Made by a program: the position numbers and the translations under genes
Part shown: positions 41,240-48,714 of the stretch, in pieces
How the letters are laid out: the number at the start of each line of letters is the position of its first letter
Numbering within the stretch: the first letter of the stretch is position 1
The notes under the pieces: generated by a model
What the model was told of the DNA's origin: nothing
Databases searched by the model: none
Seen by the model: the letters and a program-made list of their open reading frames with translations, nothing else
Assembly: GCF_000421145.1 (NCBI RefSeq)
Contig: NZ_ATWH01000007.1
Coordinates: forward strand, 186,001 to 250,000
Origin: Glaciibacter superstes DSM 21135
GTDB taxonomy: Bacteria; Actinomycetota; Actinomycetes; Actinomycetales; Microbacteriaceae
Length of the DNA: 64,000 bases
Reading direction: 5' to 3'

Positions 41240-42353
41240 TCGAGATCCTGTGATCGTCGCCGCTCGACGCACACCTATCGGCACCCGCGGACGTGCCCTG
41301 GCGGGGCTGCACGTTGCAGAGCTGAGCGCGGCGGTCATCCAGGCGGCGCTGACGGACGCCGCAGCCGTGACCGGCATGCCAATAGAGGTGGCCGATGTCG
41401 TGTTGGGTAATTGCATGGGCCCGGGGGGCAACCCGGCCAGAGTAGCGGCTTTGGCAGCAGGACTCGGTTCGCACGTGCCCGGTGGCACCATCGACCGACA
41501 GTGCGGCAGCGGCCTTGCCGCCATGCTCGAGGCGGTCGCAGCGATATGCGGCGGCGACGAACGGGCGCGCGTGGCCGGCGGAGTTGAAAGCGCCTCCACT
41601 GCACCGGTTCGAAGCGTCCTCGGCGTCCCCTATCATCGTGCCCCATTCGCTCCTGAAGGATATCCCGACCCCGATATGACCCAGGCCGCAGAGGATCTTG
41701 CCGCCTACGACGGCATCACCCGAGACAGGCAAGACGAGCACGCCGCACGGAGCCACGCCCGGGCCCGCAATGCTCTCGCCGCTGGACGATTCGACGCCGA
41801 ACTTGTGCCTCTGGCAGGACTCCACGCCGATGACGCGATCGGCGGCGCAGAATCACTGCTTCACCGCTTCCCGCCCCTGTTTCCCGGGGGCACCCTCACC
41901 GCGGGCACCTCAACCCGTATCGGAGACGGAGCCGCCGCTCTGATCGTCGCACCCGCCGGGATCGGACCCGGGCTGGCGGTCCGCGCCGCCACCATCATTG
42001 GGTGCGACCCTGCCCTACCAGGCATTGGCGCCGCTCCCGCAATCCATGCGGCTCTATGCGCGGCCGGCGCTACGACCGCGGACGTGACGGCGTTCGAGAT
42101 CGTCGAAGCGTTCGCGGCGCAAAGCCTTGCAGTGCTCGATCGACTCGGGATTGACGATGACGATCCACGGGTCTCTGCCGACGGCGGCGCTTTGGCCCTC
42201 GGGCACCCATGGGGGGCGAGCGGCGCAGTAGCGCTCGTGCGCCTGTTCAGTCGGCTCGTGCGAGCCGGCGCGCCCGCGGGCACGCTCGGTGTCGCTGCCG
42301 CATCAGTCGGCGGCGGCATGGGCATCGCCGCCGTCGTGGAGGTGGTCAAGTGA
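41229..42353 (+). CDS. Thiolase-family protein in the biotin operon (YhfS-like), altered active site
   Basis: A 374-residue thiolase fold. The acylated nucleophile Cys92 (DRQCGSG) and the GHPWGASGA His motif are intact. The NEAFA motif is VEAFAA here, and the second catalytic cysteine of the C-terminal CxGGG motif is replaced by Ser359 (ASVGGGMG). These changes suggest reduced or different chemistry rather than classical acetyl-CoA acetyltransferase. The TTG start overlaps the ligase end by 11 nt; a GTG at 41250 is the alternative. The stop overlaps the bioM GTG. Its role in biotin uptake or precursor metabolism is unknown, but the operon position parallels yhfS of Bacillus. Confidence 0.8.
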   Translation: MSSDRDPVIVAARRTPIGTRGRALAGLHVAELSAAVIQAALTDAAAVTGMPIEVADVVLGNCMGPGGNPARVAALAAGLGSHVPGGTIDRQCGSGLAAMLEAVAAICGGDERARVAGGVESASTAPVRSVLGVPYHRAPFAPEGYPDPDMTQAAEDLAAYDGITRDRQDEHAARSHARARNALAAGRFDAELVPLAGLHADDAIGGAESLLHRFPPLFPGGTLTAGTSTRIGDGAAALIVAPAGIGPGLAVRAATIIGCDPALPGIGAAPAIHAALCAAGATTADVTAFEIVEAFAAQSLAVLDRLGIDDDDPRVSADGGALALGHPWGASGAVALVRLFSRLVRAGAPAGTLGVAAASVGGGMGIAAVVEVVK

Positions 42354-43033
42354 CCATCCGGATGGATTTGGTGAGCGTACGCTTGGGCGATGTGAACGTG
42401 CTGCAGGACGTCTCATTGGAGCTCGATGTCCGCACAGTGGCCGTCATCGGTGAGAACGGGTCGGGGAAGTCCACTTTCGCGCGCCTACTTGGCGGGCTAG
42501 TGAAACGCGCCTCTGGGGCCGTGAGCGTTCTCGGCGTCGATCCGGAGAAACAGGCAGCGGAACTGCGCCGCCGCGCTGCAGTGGTATTCAGCAACCCCGA
42601 CGCACAAATTATCATGCCCACCGTCGCCGAAGACGTCGCCTTCTCGCTTCGAGCCGGACGGCTCAGACCCAGCGCACGCGACGAGCGGGTCAAAGCGGCT
42701 TTCACCCGCTTCGGGCTCTCCGACCTGGCCGGGCGAGCTTCGCACGACCTTTCGGGGGGACAAAAACAACTCCTCGCCTTGTGTGGGGCGTTCGTGCGCA
42801 GGCCTGAACTGGTCATCGCGGACGAGCCGACCGCGTCCCTGGATGCACGGAACGCCAGGCGCGTCGCCGATCACTTGTTCGAGGACACAGTGCACCGCCT
42901 GGTCATGGTAACCCACAATCTCGCCCTCGCCCAACGCTGCGACGTGGCAATGCTGTTCAGCGAGGGACGGGCGGTAGCGCTCGGCGAGCCCGTCCGGGTC
43001 GTCTCAGAATACGAAGCGCTTCTGCGATGCTGA
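42350..43033 (+). CDS. bioM: ECF transporter ATPase BioM
   Basis: A 227-residue energy-coupling ATPase of the CbiO/EcfA type. Walker A is GENGSGKST (about 34-42), the Q-loop region reads VVFSNPDAQIIMPTVAEDVAF, a pattern specific to ECF ATPases, the signature is LSGGQKQLLAL, Walker B LVIADEP and the switch His is in MVTHN. It should energise BioY-mediated biotin uptake together with the membrane subunit BioN. GTG start overlapping the thiolase stop; its last codons overlap the start of a bioN fragment, so the ancestral order bioY-ligase-thiolase-bioM-bioN was intact before the break. Confidence 0.9.
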   Translation: MTIRMDLVSVRLGDVNVLQDVSLELDVRTVAVIGENGSGKSTFARLLGGLVKRASGAVSVLGVDPEKQAAELRRRAAVVFSNPDAQIIMPTVAEDVAFSLRAGRLRPSARDERVKAAFTRFGLSDLAGRASHDLSGGQKQLLALCGAFVRRPELVIADEPTASLDARNARRVADHLFEDTVHRLVMVTHNLALAQRCDVAMLFSEGRAVALGEPVRVVSEYEALLRC

Positions 43034-43077
43034 GCATCTACCGCCCCGGCACCCGACGCACTACGCAGCTACCTGCA
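43027..43077 (+). pseudogene. bioN: 5' fragment of bioN (ECF transmembrane subunit)
   Basis: The ATG at 43027 overlaps the bioM end by 7 nt and encodes MLSIYRPGTRRTTQLPA, the characteristic N-terminus of BioN/EcfT proteins. After 17 codons the similarity ends and no membrane segment follows; unrelated reverse-strand ABC-F sequence begins within 30 bp. The gene has been cut by a rearrangement. A short fragment cannot be proven, but overlap, position and sequence all agree. Confidence 0.62.
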
Positions 43078-43101
43078 CGTCGCGTAGGCACTCCCGACTA
43101 C

Positions 43102-43335
43102 TCATACCAGCGCCTCACTTTCCGTCATAGCGCCGAGCCTCAGCGAGGGCCAATCGTCGACGTCGCGGAGGAGCTGCCGATCGTGGGTGGAGAGCAGCAC
43201 GGCCGCTTGCGTCGCGGCGAGTGCGTCGGTGAGTTCATCGACGAGCGCGATCGACAGGTGGTTGGTGGGCTCGTCGAGCAGGAGCACATGCGGTTTCGTC
43301 GCGAGCACCAGCGCCAGGTCGAGGCGGGCACCGGT
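43102..43335 (-). pseudogene. C-terminal fragment of an ABC-F ATPase gene
   Basis: The reverse strand encodes RLDLALVLATKPHVLLLDEP followed by TNHLS, then ALAATQAAVLLSTHDRQLLRDV and a short tail, stopping at 43102. This is the end of the second nucleotide-binding domain of an ABC-F protein (Walker B plus switch His), a family of ribosome-protecting or translation factors. The signature LSGGQ and everything before it is missing; the sequence joins IS481 transposase near 43336. Not functional. Confidence 0.78.
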
Positions 43336-43862
43336 TCGTCGGCCGTTTCGCCGGGCAACGCAACCGGGTCGCGACCACGACGGACAAACGCAGCTCAACC
43401 GGCCACCGACTCCTTGGGACCGCCTATATCCACACGGTCATCGACGACCACTCCCGCGTCGCCTATGCCGAGATCCACGACAACGAGACTGCCGCGACGG
43501 CCGTCGGCGTGCTCCTGCGGGCAGTTTCCTGGTTCGCAGACCGAGGCGTCACCGTCCAGCGGGTCCTCTCAGACAACGGCCCCGCCTATAAATCCAAGCT
43601 GTGGCACCAGACCTGCGCCGGCCTCAATATCAAGGTGAAGAAGACGCGCCCCTATCGTCCCCAGACAAACGGGAAGATCGAGCGCTTCCACCGCACCCTT
43701 GCCAACGGTTGGGCCTTCAGCAGGTTCTATGCAACCGAGTCAGCTCGTCGCAACGCCCTCCCGGCATGGCTGCACGAATACAATCACCACAGGCCCCACA
43801 CCGCCATCGGAGCCAAGCCACCCATCAGCCGGTTAGCCAACCTGCCTGGGCAGTACACCTAG
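43336..43862 (+). mobile_element. IS481-family transposase fragment (C-terminal catalytic domain)
   Basis: An open frame from about 43340 to 43862 encodes the rve core: YIHTVIDDHSRVAYAE with the first Asp, VLSDNGPAYKS with the second and RPYRPQTNGKIERFHRT with the Glu, then YNHHRPHTAIG. The N-terminal HTH half is absent and is replaced by the ABC-F fragment, so this is a truncated copy. No left end is present. The 194 bp behind it (43863-44056) include a short frame VAKEELVPLRELSANDIETV that I cannot assign. Confidence 0.82.
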
Positions 43863-44056
43863 CGATCGGTCGAAGGGTGCAAGTCGAACCAGCCGCGCGC
43901 GACGGCCTAGCAAACGAGAGTTCTCCCTTGGTTGCTAAAGAAGAATTGGTGCCGCTGCGCGAACTCAGCGCCAATGACATCGAGACGGTGCGCTTCGTCG
44001 GAAAGCGTGTCAATCGAAACCCTTCGCAACAGGACAACCGATGAGTGCGGAACGAA

Positions 44057-44581
44057 TTAGTACAGAACAGGGCGGGCGCGGTGCCGTCGCACAGCGGCCC
44101 GGTTCGCGCAGCGCACGGAGCAGTAGCGCTGGCGACCGTTGCGGGTCGTGTCGACGACGACGACCTCACAGGGCTCCGCAGCACAGCGACGGAGTCTGTG
44201 CATGCCGCGTGTAACGAGATGTAGTGACGTACCGACGCAGATCACTGCCCGCAGTGCCGCCGGCAGCGCTTGGTCCTCGTCTCGATAGTGCAGGTGCCAC
44301 CCCTCCCCATCGTGGTCCGTGAGTCGCGGATAGGCGGTCGCCTCAGCCATCTGAGCGTTCAACAGCTCGGCGCGCGCGTCCGGATATGGCGCGTCGACGA
44401 CACGCAGCCAGTCATCGATGACACGGCGCGCACGCTCGTAATCCACCGACGTGGCCGGGATCTCTTTTGTCATGCCGAAGTCCCGCGTGCGCGCCACGAT
44501 TCCCGCGCGGTCATGGGGCCAATCATTGGCGAGCGACGCGGCGAGGAGGACCGCATACTCTCCGTAAGGGTTGAGTTGCAT
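44057..44581 (-). CDS. CGNR zinc-finger protein (ABATE domain)
   Basis: A 174-residue protein of the ABATE/CGNR family. The N-terminus reads MQLNPYGEYAVLLAASLANDWP, a helical stress-response domain follows, and the C-terminal treble-clef-like finger has four cysteines: Cys-x4-Cys in CAAEPC and Cys-x3-Cys in YCSVRCANRAAVRRHRAR. These proteins are thought to be DNA-binding regulators, mostly uncharacterised, and are frequent in actinobacteria. The gene is divergent from a small zinc-ribbon-like gene, with only 25 bp between the starts. Normal length, intact. Confidence 0.83.
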   Translation of the reverse strand: MQLNPYGEYAVLLAASLANDWPHDRAGIVARTRDFGMTKEIPATSVDYERARRVIDDWLRVVDAPYPDARAELLNAQMAEATAYPRLTDHDGEGWHLHYRDEDQALPAALRAVICVGTSLHLVTRGMHRLRRCAAEPCEVVVVDTTRNGRQRYCSVRCANRAAVRRHRARPVLY

Positions 44582-44606
44582 AAGACCATTACATCATCGT
44601 AGATAC

Positions 44607-44864
44607 ATGACCACAACTCCCGCGTCCATCACTCCGAACCTCCACGCGTCCGATGCCCAGCACGAACACTCGTGGGCGACTGAGTCCCGGCACCGAACCT
44701 CTGCCGGCCACCTGGTCTATGTGAGGTGTACAGGGTGCGGTGCCCGCAGAGTCGATCTCCAGGAGCACCGAGATGCCCCACCCGCAGCCCTAACAAGAGT
44801 TGTCGGAGCCCCGTCGGAAGTCAGTGAACACGTTGCGATCTTTATGCACAGTGGCCGTCCCTAG
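44607..44864 (+). CDS. Small hypothetical protein with a CxxC knuckle
   Basis: An 85-residue frame from the ATG at 44607. It contains HEHSWATESRHRTSAGHLVYVRCTGCGARRVDL, in which two Cys and nearby His could form half a zinc ribbon. The rest is low in motif. It is divergent from the CGNR gene, and a ribosome site is not obvious. The coding look (third-position GC, no rare codons) is acceptable, so it may be real. I do not know a function. Confidence 0.5.
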   Translation: MTTTPASITPNLHASDAQHEHSWATESRHRTSAGHLVYVRCTGCGARRVDLQEHRDAPPAALTRVVGAPSEVSEHVAIFMHSGRP

Positions 44865-44997
44865 AGAACGAATACGAACGAGTTCGAGTCTGACTCTGCG
44901 TATGAATACCCAGGGCGCATCGACCGGCGCGGCGAGCAGATGCGCTGCGTCGCCGGAGACTTGATGACGAATCGAAGCCGCGAAAGTAGCGGCAGAA

Positions 44998-45120
44998 ATG
45001 CCGCTTGCAAAGATCAATGTCGTGCGGGATCACTATTCGCGCGAAACCAGGCGCGTCGTCGCCGATTCAGTGCAGCCCGCACTCATCGAGAACCTCGGGA
45101 TCCCCGGTCAGGAGCAGTTC
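44998..45120 (+). pseudogene. Tautomerase-family gene fragment
   Basis: The ATG at 44998 encodes MPLAKINVVRDHYSRETRRV, then VADSVQPALIENLGIP, matching the start of tautomerase proteins whose Pro2 is the catalytic base after Met removal. After about 40 codons similarity ends and the frame runs into unrelated Arg/Ser-rich sequence. Complete members have 65-130 residues with a C-terminal beta-strand that is missing here. Confidence 0.55.
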
Positions 45121-45309
45121 TACGGCCGCGGTATGTTCAATGAGACTCAGATCCCCCGAGCCGCGGGCGCAGATCGATCGCGATGGCGCGCACAGTCGAA
45201 GTCCTCGACGCTGTGTCCGGAGTGGTCGTCATCACCGACTGACGGTCAAGGGAGCGGGGCGGGGCCGGCGACTGCTGGCTGCGTCCCTCGCAGCGCCCTG
45301 CTCAGGACG

Positions 45310-45417
45310 TCGCCTGGCTGACGCGCGCGCCGCGGGCGATCGCGCGAAGGTCGTCGATTGTGTGGGCTGACCGGAGACGGCGCTCGGTGGCGTTCGCCGC
45401 CGGTGGCGCGTTGGCTC
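45310..45417 (-). pseudogene. Fragment of an FMN-dependent alpha-hydroxyacid oxidase gene
   Basis: Directly behind the D-2-hydroxyacid dehydrogenase stop, the reverse strand reads ERRLRSAHTIDDLRAIARG, which resembles the N-terminal helix of lactate/mandelate-type FMN oxidases (…TIxDLRxIARRRLP…). The frame is disrupted relative to the ATG overlapping the upstream stop, and homology ends at about 45310. If right, the operon once carried a third hydroxyacid enzyme. The stretch 45121-45309 holds nothing else I recognise. Confidence 0.4.
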
Positions 45418-46408
45418 ATGCAGCCTCTCCGAGCCCCGCGGGCTCGTTCACGGCGTAGACGGGCCGTTCGCCGCGCAGCACCCGTGCGACATCCTCAAGC
45501 GCCTTCGCCTTGGTCTCGGCGAGCGACTCGACGCTGTAGTGCGCGGAGTGCGGCGTGAGGATGACTCGGTCCAGCCCTCGCAGCGGGTGGCAGTCTGGCA
45601 TCGGAGCGGGCTCGCCGAGCCGAGCGTCGATGCCAGCTCCGGCGAGGTGGTCCGAGGCGATCGCCGCCGCGAGAGCCTCCTCGTCGACGAGGCCGCCGCG
45701 CGAGACGTTTACGAGCACGGCGCCGGCGGGCATCCGGGCGATGACTTCGCGGCTGATGATGTGGCGTGTGCTGTCGATCAGGGGCACGTGTAGCGAAAGG
45801 ATGTCCGAGGTGCCCACGAGCTCATCGAAGCTCACCGGTGCCACGCCCAGAGCGCGCGCGTCGGCTGCCGAGACCGCCGGATCGAAGGCTTGAACGCAGT
45901 ACCCGATCGCAGCGGCCATGGTTGCGACGCGCCGCCCGATCCGGCCAATTCCGAGCAGGCCGAAGGTCTGATCGTCCGGCCGCCTGGTTCCGACGGCCAG
46001 CGCGAGCGAGGCGGACCCGGTCTGGTGCATGGCTTGGTTGAGCAGGAGAATGCGCCGCGAGGCGGACAGTGCGAGGGTGATCGCGTGGACGGCGACCTCG
46101 CGGTAGTTGGAGTCCGGCACGTTTGTGACCCAGATTCCCTGCTCGGTCGCGGCGTCGATATCGACGCCATCGAGTCCGATCCCGAACCTCGTGATCGAGC
46201 GGCAGCGGGGAAGACCCTCGATCACGCGTCGGCTGAGCGGTTCGGCGAGGGCAATGATGGCATCCGCGTCGCCGGCCACACGGAGGAGATCGTCCTCCGT
46301 GGGGGCGTCAACGGTCACGAAGTCGACGTCGAGTCCGGTGAAGACCTGCGCAGCCTCTTCCTGCAGCGGCACTGCGCTATTGCTCAGAACGACCTTCTGG
46401 CGCGCCAT
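45416..46408 (-). CDS. D-2-hydroxyacid dehydrogenase (C-terminal-binding-protein-like)
   Basis: A 330-residue NAD-dependent dehydrogenase. The cofactor motif GLLGIGRIGRRVA lies near residue 150; the catalytic Arg is in VNVSRGGLVDEEAL, the Glu in the GIDARLGEPAPMP region and the His in LTPHSAHYS. Such enzymes reduce 2-oxo acids such as hydroxypyruvate, glyoxylate or phosphonopyruvate-like compounds. The ATG overlaps the aldolase stop as ATGA, so the oxo-acid released by the aldolase is the likely substrate. Upstream in the operon is an MHS-type transporter. Confidence 0.88.
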   Translation of the reverse strand: MARQKVVLSNSAVPLQEEAAQVFTGLDVDFVTVDAPTEDDLLRVAGDADAIIALAEPLSRRVIEGLPRCRSITRFGIGLDGVDIDAATEQGIWVTNVPDSNYREVAVHAITLALSASRRILLLNQAMHQTGSASLALAVGTRRPDDQTFGLLGIGRIGRRVATMAAAIGYCVQAFDPAVSAADARALGVAPVSFDELVGTSDILSLHVPLIDSTRHIISREVIARMPAGAVLVNVSRGGLVDEEALAAAIASDHLAGAGIDARLGEPAPMPDCHPLRGLDRVILTPHSAHYSVESLAETKAKALEDVARVLRGERPVYAVNEPAGLGEAA

Positions 46409-47193
46409 CAGCGGGTGCCTACCGGCTCGTCGGCCGAGCGGAGGGCCTGGATGTCGTGCCATTCGGTCATTGCGCCACCGATGGTCCAGTTCAAGTCGCC
46501 ACCGGCGAGGATCAGTCTCGACCCGGAGGCGAGGTATCGCTCGACGTCTGGCAGGGTGAAGCAGAACGCTCCACTGCTCACGCCATGGGCCGCTGCGCTG
46601 GTCAGTACGCGGTCGACCGCCGCCCAGTGCTCCTCGGAGCCCATCGGCACACCGAGCGACAGTGCGAGGTCGCCCGGCCCGATGATCACTGCGTCGAGGC
46701 CGGGGGTAGTGAGAATCTCGTCCGCGGCTTCGACACCGGCCGTCGACTCGATCTGGATGGTGACGAGGACGCTCGCATTGGTGGCGGCCGAGTAGTCCGG
46801 CGAGGCGAGGCTCGCTCCGTAGGCGGCCCCACGGCCGGGTCCGCTTCCGCGCTTGCCCTCAGGGGCATAGCGGGCTCGCTCCACGACCTCGGCTGCTTGA
46901 GCGGCGGTCTCGATGCGCGGGACGATGATGCCGGCGGCGCCCGCGTCGAGAACCCGTGAGATGTAATGTCCGACCTCGGGAACGCGCACGATCGCGGGGG
47001 TCCGGTGCACGTCGGCAGCGCGCACGAGCTGCTCGAGCTGGGCGATCGTGGTCGCAGAGTGCTCGAGGTCGATGCAGAGCGCCTCGAAGGGGGTCGAGGC
47101 GAGGGCTTCGACCACGGTCGGCGAGCTGGAAACGATCGTGGTGCCGATCAGCGGGGCGTCGTGGATGCGGGAGCGGAGACTGTAGCTGGGCAT
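46408..47193 (-). CDS. HpcH/HpaI family class II aldolase
   Basis: A 261-residue metal-dependent aldolase of the 2-oxo-3-deoxy-acid type. Visible motifs: CIDLEHSATT with acid/base residues, AIVRVPE, IIVPRIETAAQA with the metal-binding Glu region, SVLVTIQIESTAGVEAADEI and VIIGPGDLALSLG with the metal-binding Asp. The enzymes split 4-hydroxy-2-oxo acids to pyruvate (or a related oxo acid) and an aldehyde. The ATG at 47193 is preceded by a C-rich run on the message. It is coupled by ATGA to the dehydrogenase and follows the transporter by 53 bp. A sugar-acid or aromatic-side-chain route is likely. Confidence 0.88.
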   Translation of the reverse strand: MPSYSLRSRIHDAPLIGTTIVSSSPTVVEALASTPFEALCIDLEHSATTIAQLEQLVRAADVHRTPAIVRVPEVGHYISRVLDAGAAGIIVPRIETAAQAAEVVERARYAPEGKRGSGPGRGAAYGASLASPDYSAATNASVLVTIQIESTAGVEAADEILTTPGLDAVIIGPGDLALSLGVPMGSEEHWAAVDRVLTSAAAHGVSSGAFCFTLPDVERYLASGSRLILAGGDLNWTIGGAMTEWHDIQALRSADEPVGTR

Positions 47194-47209
47194 TGGTGAG
47201 CTTTCGGTT

Positions 47210-47231
47210 GGGTGGGGTGGGGTGGGGTGGG
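47210..47231 (+). repeat. GGGGT pentamer run, potential G-quadruplex
   Basis: Five G-runs (3,4,4,4,3) separated by single T residues on the forward strand. On the message of the aldolase operon this is a C-rich run 17-38 nt before the start codon. It lies between the transporter stop and the aldolase start. Confidence 0.8.
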
Positions 47232-47246
47232 CAGGGACAGCAGCGA

Positions 47247-48635
47247 TCAACGGATGCCGAGCCCGCGGTGCGCGGGAACGGAGTCGACCTCGTCGGCGGT
47301 GAGGGTGGGGCGCGCGATCAGCATCGCGACGATCGTCATGACCTGGGCGAGCACGATCATCCCGGCCACCAGCCAGGGTTGGCCGCCGAGCGCCAGCACG
47401 AGAGCGGTGGCGATCAGGGGGGTCGGTCCGGCGACGAGGGCGCCCTGCAGCTCACGCGAGGAGGTCAGGCCCGACGAGCGGTACTCGGTGCGGAACATGG
47501 CCGGGAGGATGATCAGCTGCGCGGCGTTCCCCGCGGCCCAGCCGACGGCCCAGATCAGCACGCTCGCGATGATGATGAGCGGCAGATTGCCGGTCTGCAG
47601 GGCCATGAAGTAGGGGAAGGCGAGGATGATTCCGCCGATCGCGCCGACGTACAGCACGATCTTCGCGCCGAACCGATCCGAGAGACGGCCCCAGAGCGGG
47701 AGCACAAGGACGCCGATCCCCATCATTACGAGGATCGTCAGCAGCGTTTGGTCTGCGCTCAGCCCGATCTGGCCCGAGAGGTAGCTGATGCCGAAGGCCT
47801 GGGCGACGAAGCCCGTCACGTTCAGTCCCGACGGCATCAGGAAGCCGGCGATGAAGTTGCGCGGGCTGGCGCGGAAGGCGTGCCCCATCGCGACCAGAGG
47901 GTTCTTTCGGGCTTCGGGCACCAGCCCGGCCTGCCGCTCGCGTTGCACTTTCTCGAACTCCGGCGACTCGCCGACTTTCCGGCGGAGGAGGAGGCCGATG
48001 ACGGTAAGCACTGCTCCGAACAGGAACGGGACACGCCAACCCCACGCGGTGAAGTCGTCGGGAGTGAGGGCGGCGCTCAGTCCGGTGAACATTAGAAGGG
48101 AGAGGATCGCGCCCAGCATCGATCCGACTAGGAGGAAGGAGGAGTGGTACCCCTTCGCCTTTCGCCGGGTGGACTCGTTGACGTAGATCATCGCCGACGC
48201 TAGTTCAGCACCGGCCCCGAATCCCTGCATCAGTCGCAGGAGGACGAGCAGTATCGGTGCCCAGATCCCGATCACGGCGAACGGCGGCAGCAGCCCCATG
48301 CCGGTCGTCGCGACTCCCATCAGGATGATCGAGAAGATCAGCACCGGCCGCCGCCCCCACCGGTCTCCCGCTGCACCGAGCACGATTCCGCCGATCGGGC
48401 GCGCAGCGAACCCGACCGCGAAGGTACCGAAGGTGGCGAGTATGGCCACGGGGCCCGCGCCGGATGGGAAGAACAACGGGGCGATCACGAGGCCGGCGAC
48501 GAAGGTGTAAAGGCCGTATTCGTACCATTCGATGAAGGTGCCCGCGGTCGCGGCGCCGATCGCTCGGAAGGATCGGGCCTTCGACAACGTTGGGGCCTCC
48601 GGTGTGGAGGGTGGGGCGATCTCTTCGTTCAACAC
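47247..48635 (-). CDS. MFS transporter, metabolite:H+ symporter (MHS) family
   Basis: A 462-residue symporter of the MHS branch, which includes shikimate, citrate and alpha-ketoglutarate permeases. It has 12 hydrophobic segments, the typical N-terminal TFIEWYEYGLY motif, the loop GDRWGRRPVL between segments 2 and 3, and the RLMQGFGAGAELASA motif with the YVNESTRRKAKGYHSS loop of segment 4-5. It should import an organic or aromatic acid with protons. GTG start at 48635 with GGAG 5 nt upstream. It leads the aldolase/dehydrogenase operon and is divergent from a GntR regulator. Confidence 0.9.
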   Translation of the reverse strand: MLNEEIAPPSTPEAPTLSKARSFRAIGAATAGTFIEWYEYGLYTFVAGLVIAPLFFPSGAGPVAILATFGTFAVGFAARPIGGIVLGAAGDRWGRRPVLIFSIILMGVATTGMGLLPPFAVIGIWAPILLVLLRLMQGFGAGAELASAMIYVNESTRRKAKGYHSSFLLVGSMLGAILSLLMFTGLSAALTPDDFTAWGWRVPFLFGAVLTVIGLLLRRKVGESPEFEKVQRERQAGLVPEARKNPLVAMGHAFRASPRNFIAGFLMPSGLNVTGFVAQAFGISYLSGQIGLSADQTLLTILVMMGIGVLVLPLWGRLSDRFGAKIVLYVGAIGGIILAFPYFMALQTGNLPLIIIASVLIWAVGWAAGNAAQLIILPAMFRTEYRSSGLTSSRELQGALVAGPTPLIATALVLALGGQPWLVAGMIVLAQVMTIVAMLIARPTLTADEVDSVPAHRGLGIR

Positions 48636-48671
48636 AGGAGCTCCTTTGCTCGGGACAATGTCGTCAGGTTA

Positions 48672-48694
48672 TTGCGTACTGTCGACAATCGCAA
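48672..48694. promoter_or_regulatory. Inverted repeat between the MHS transporter and GntR genes
   Basis: TTGCG (48672-48676) and CGCAA (48690-48694) flank the palindrome TGTCGACA (48680-48687), which matches the TTGT-ACAA-like core recognised by many FCD-type GntR regulators. The site lies 21 bp before the GntR ATG and about 37 bp before the transporter start, so binding would shut off both genes. Confidence 0.5.
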
Positions 48695-48714
48695 GTCGGC
48701 GGTATCCTAAGTGC

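Noticed and set aside
40568-41599. Long reverse frame across the ligase and thiolase genes
   Set aside because: Shadow frame in GC-rich coding sequence; the forward genes carry AMP-binding and thiolase motifs and overlap as an operon.
45001-45370. Extended frames beyond the tautomerase start
   Set aside because: After about 40 codons the translation loses all family similarity; treated as a fragment.
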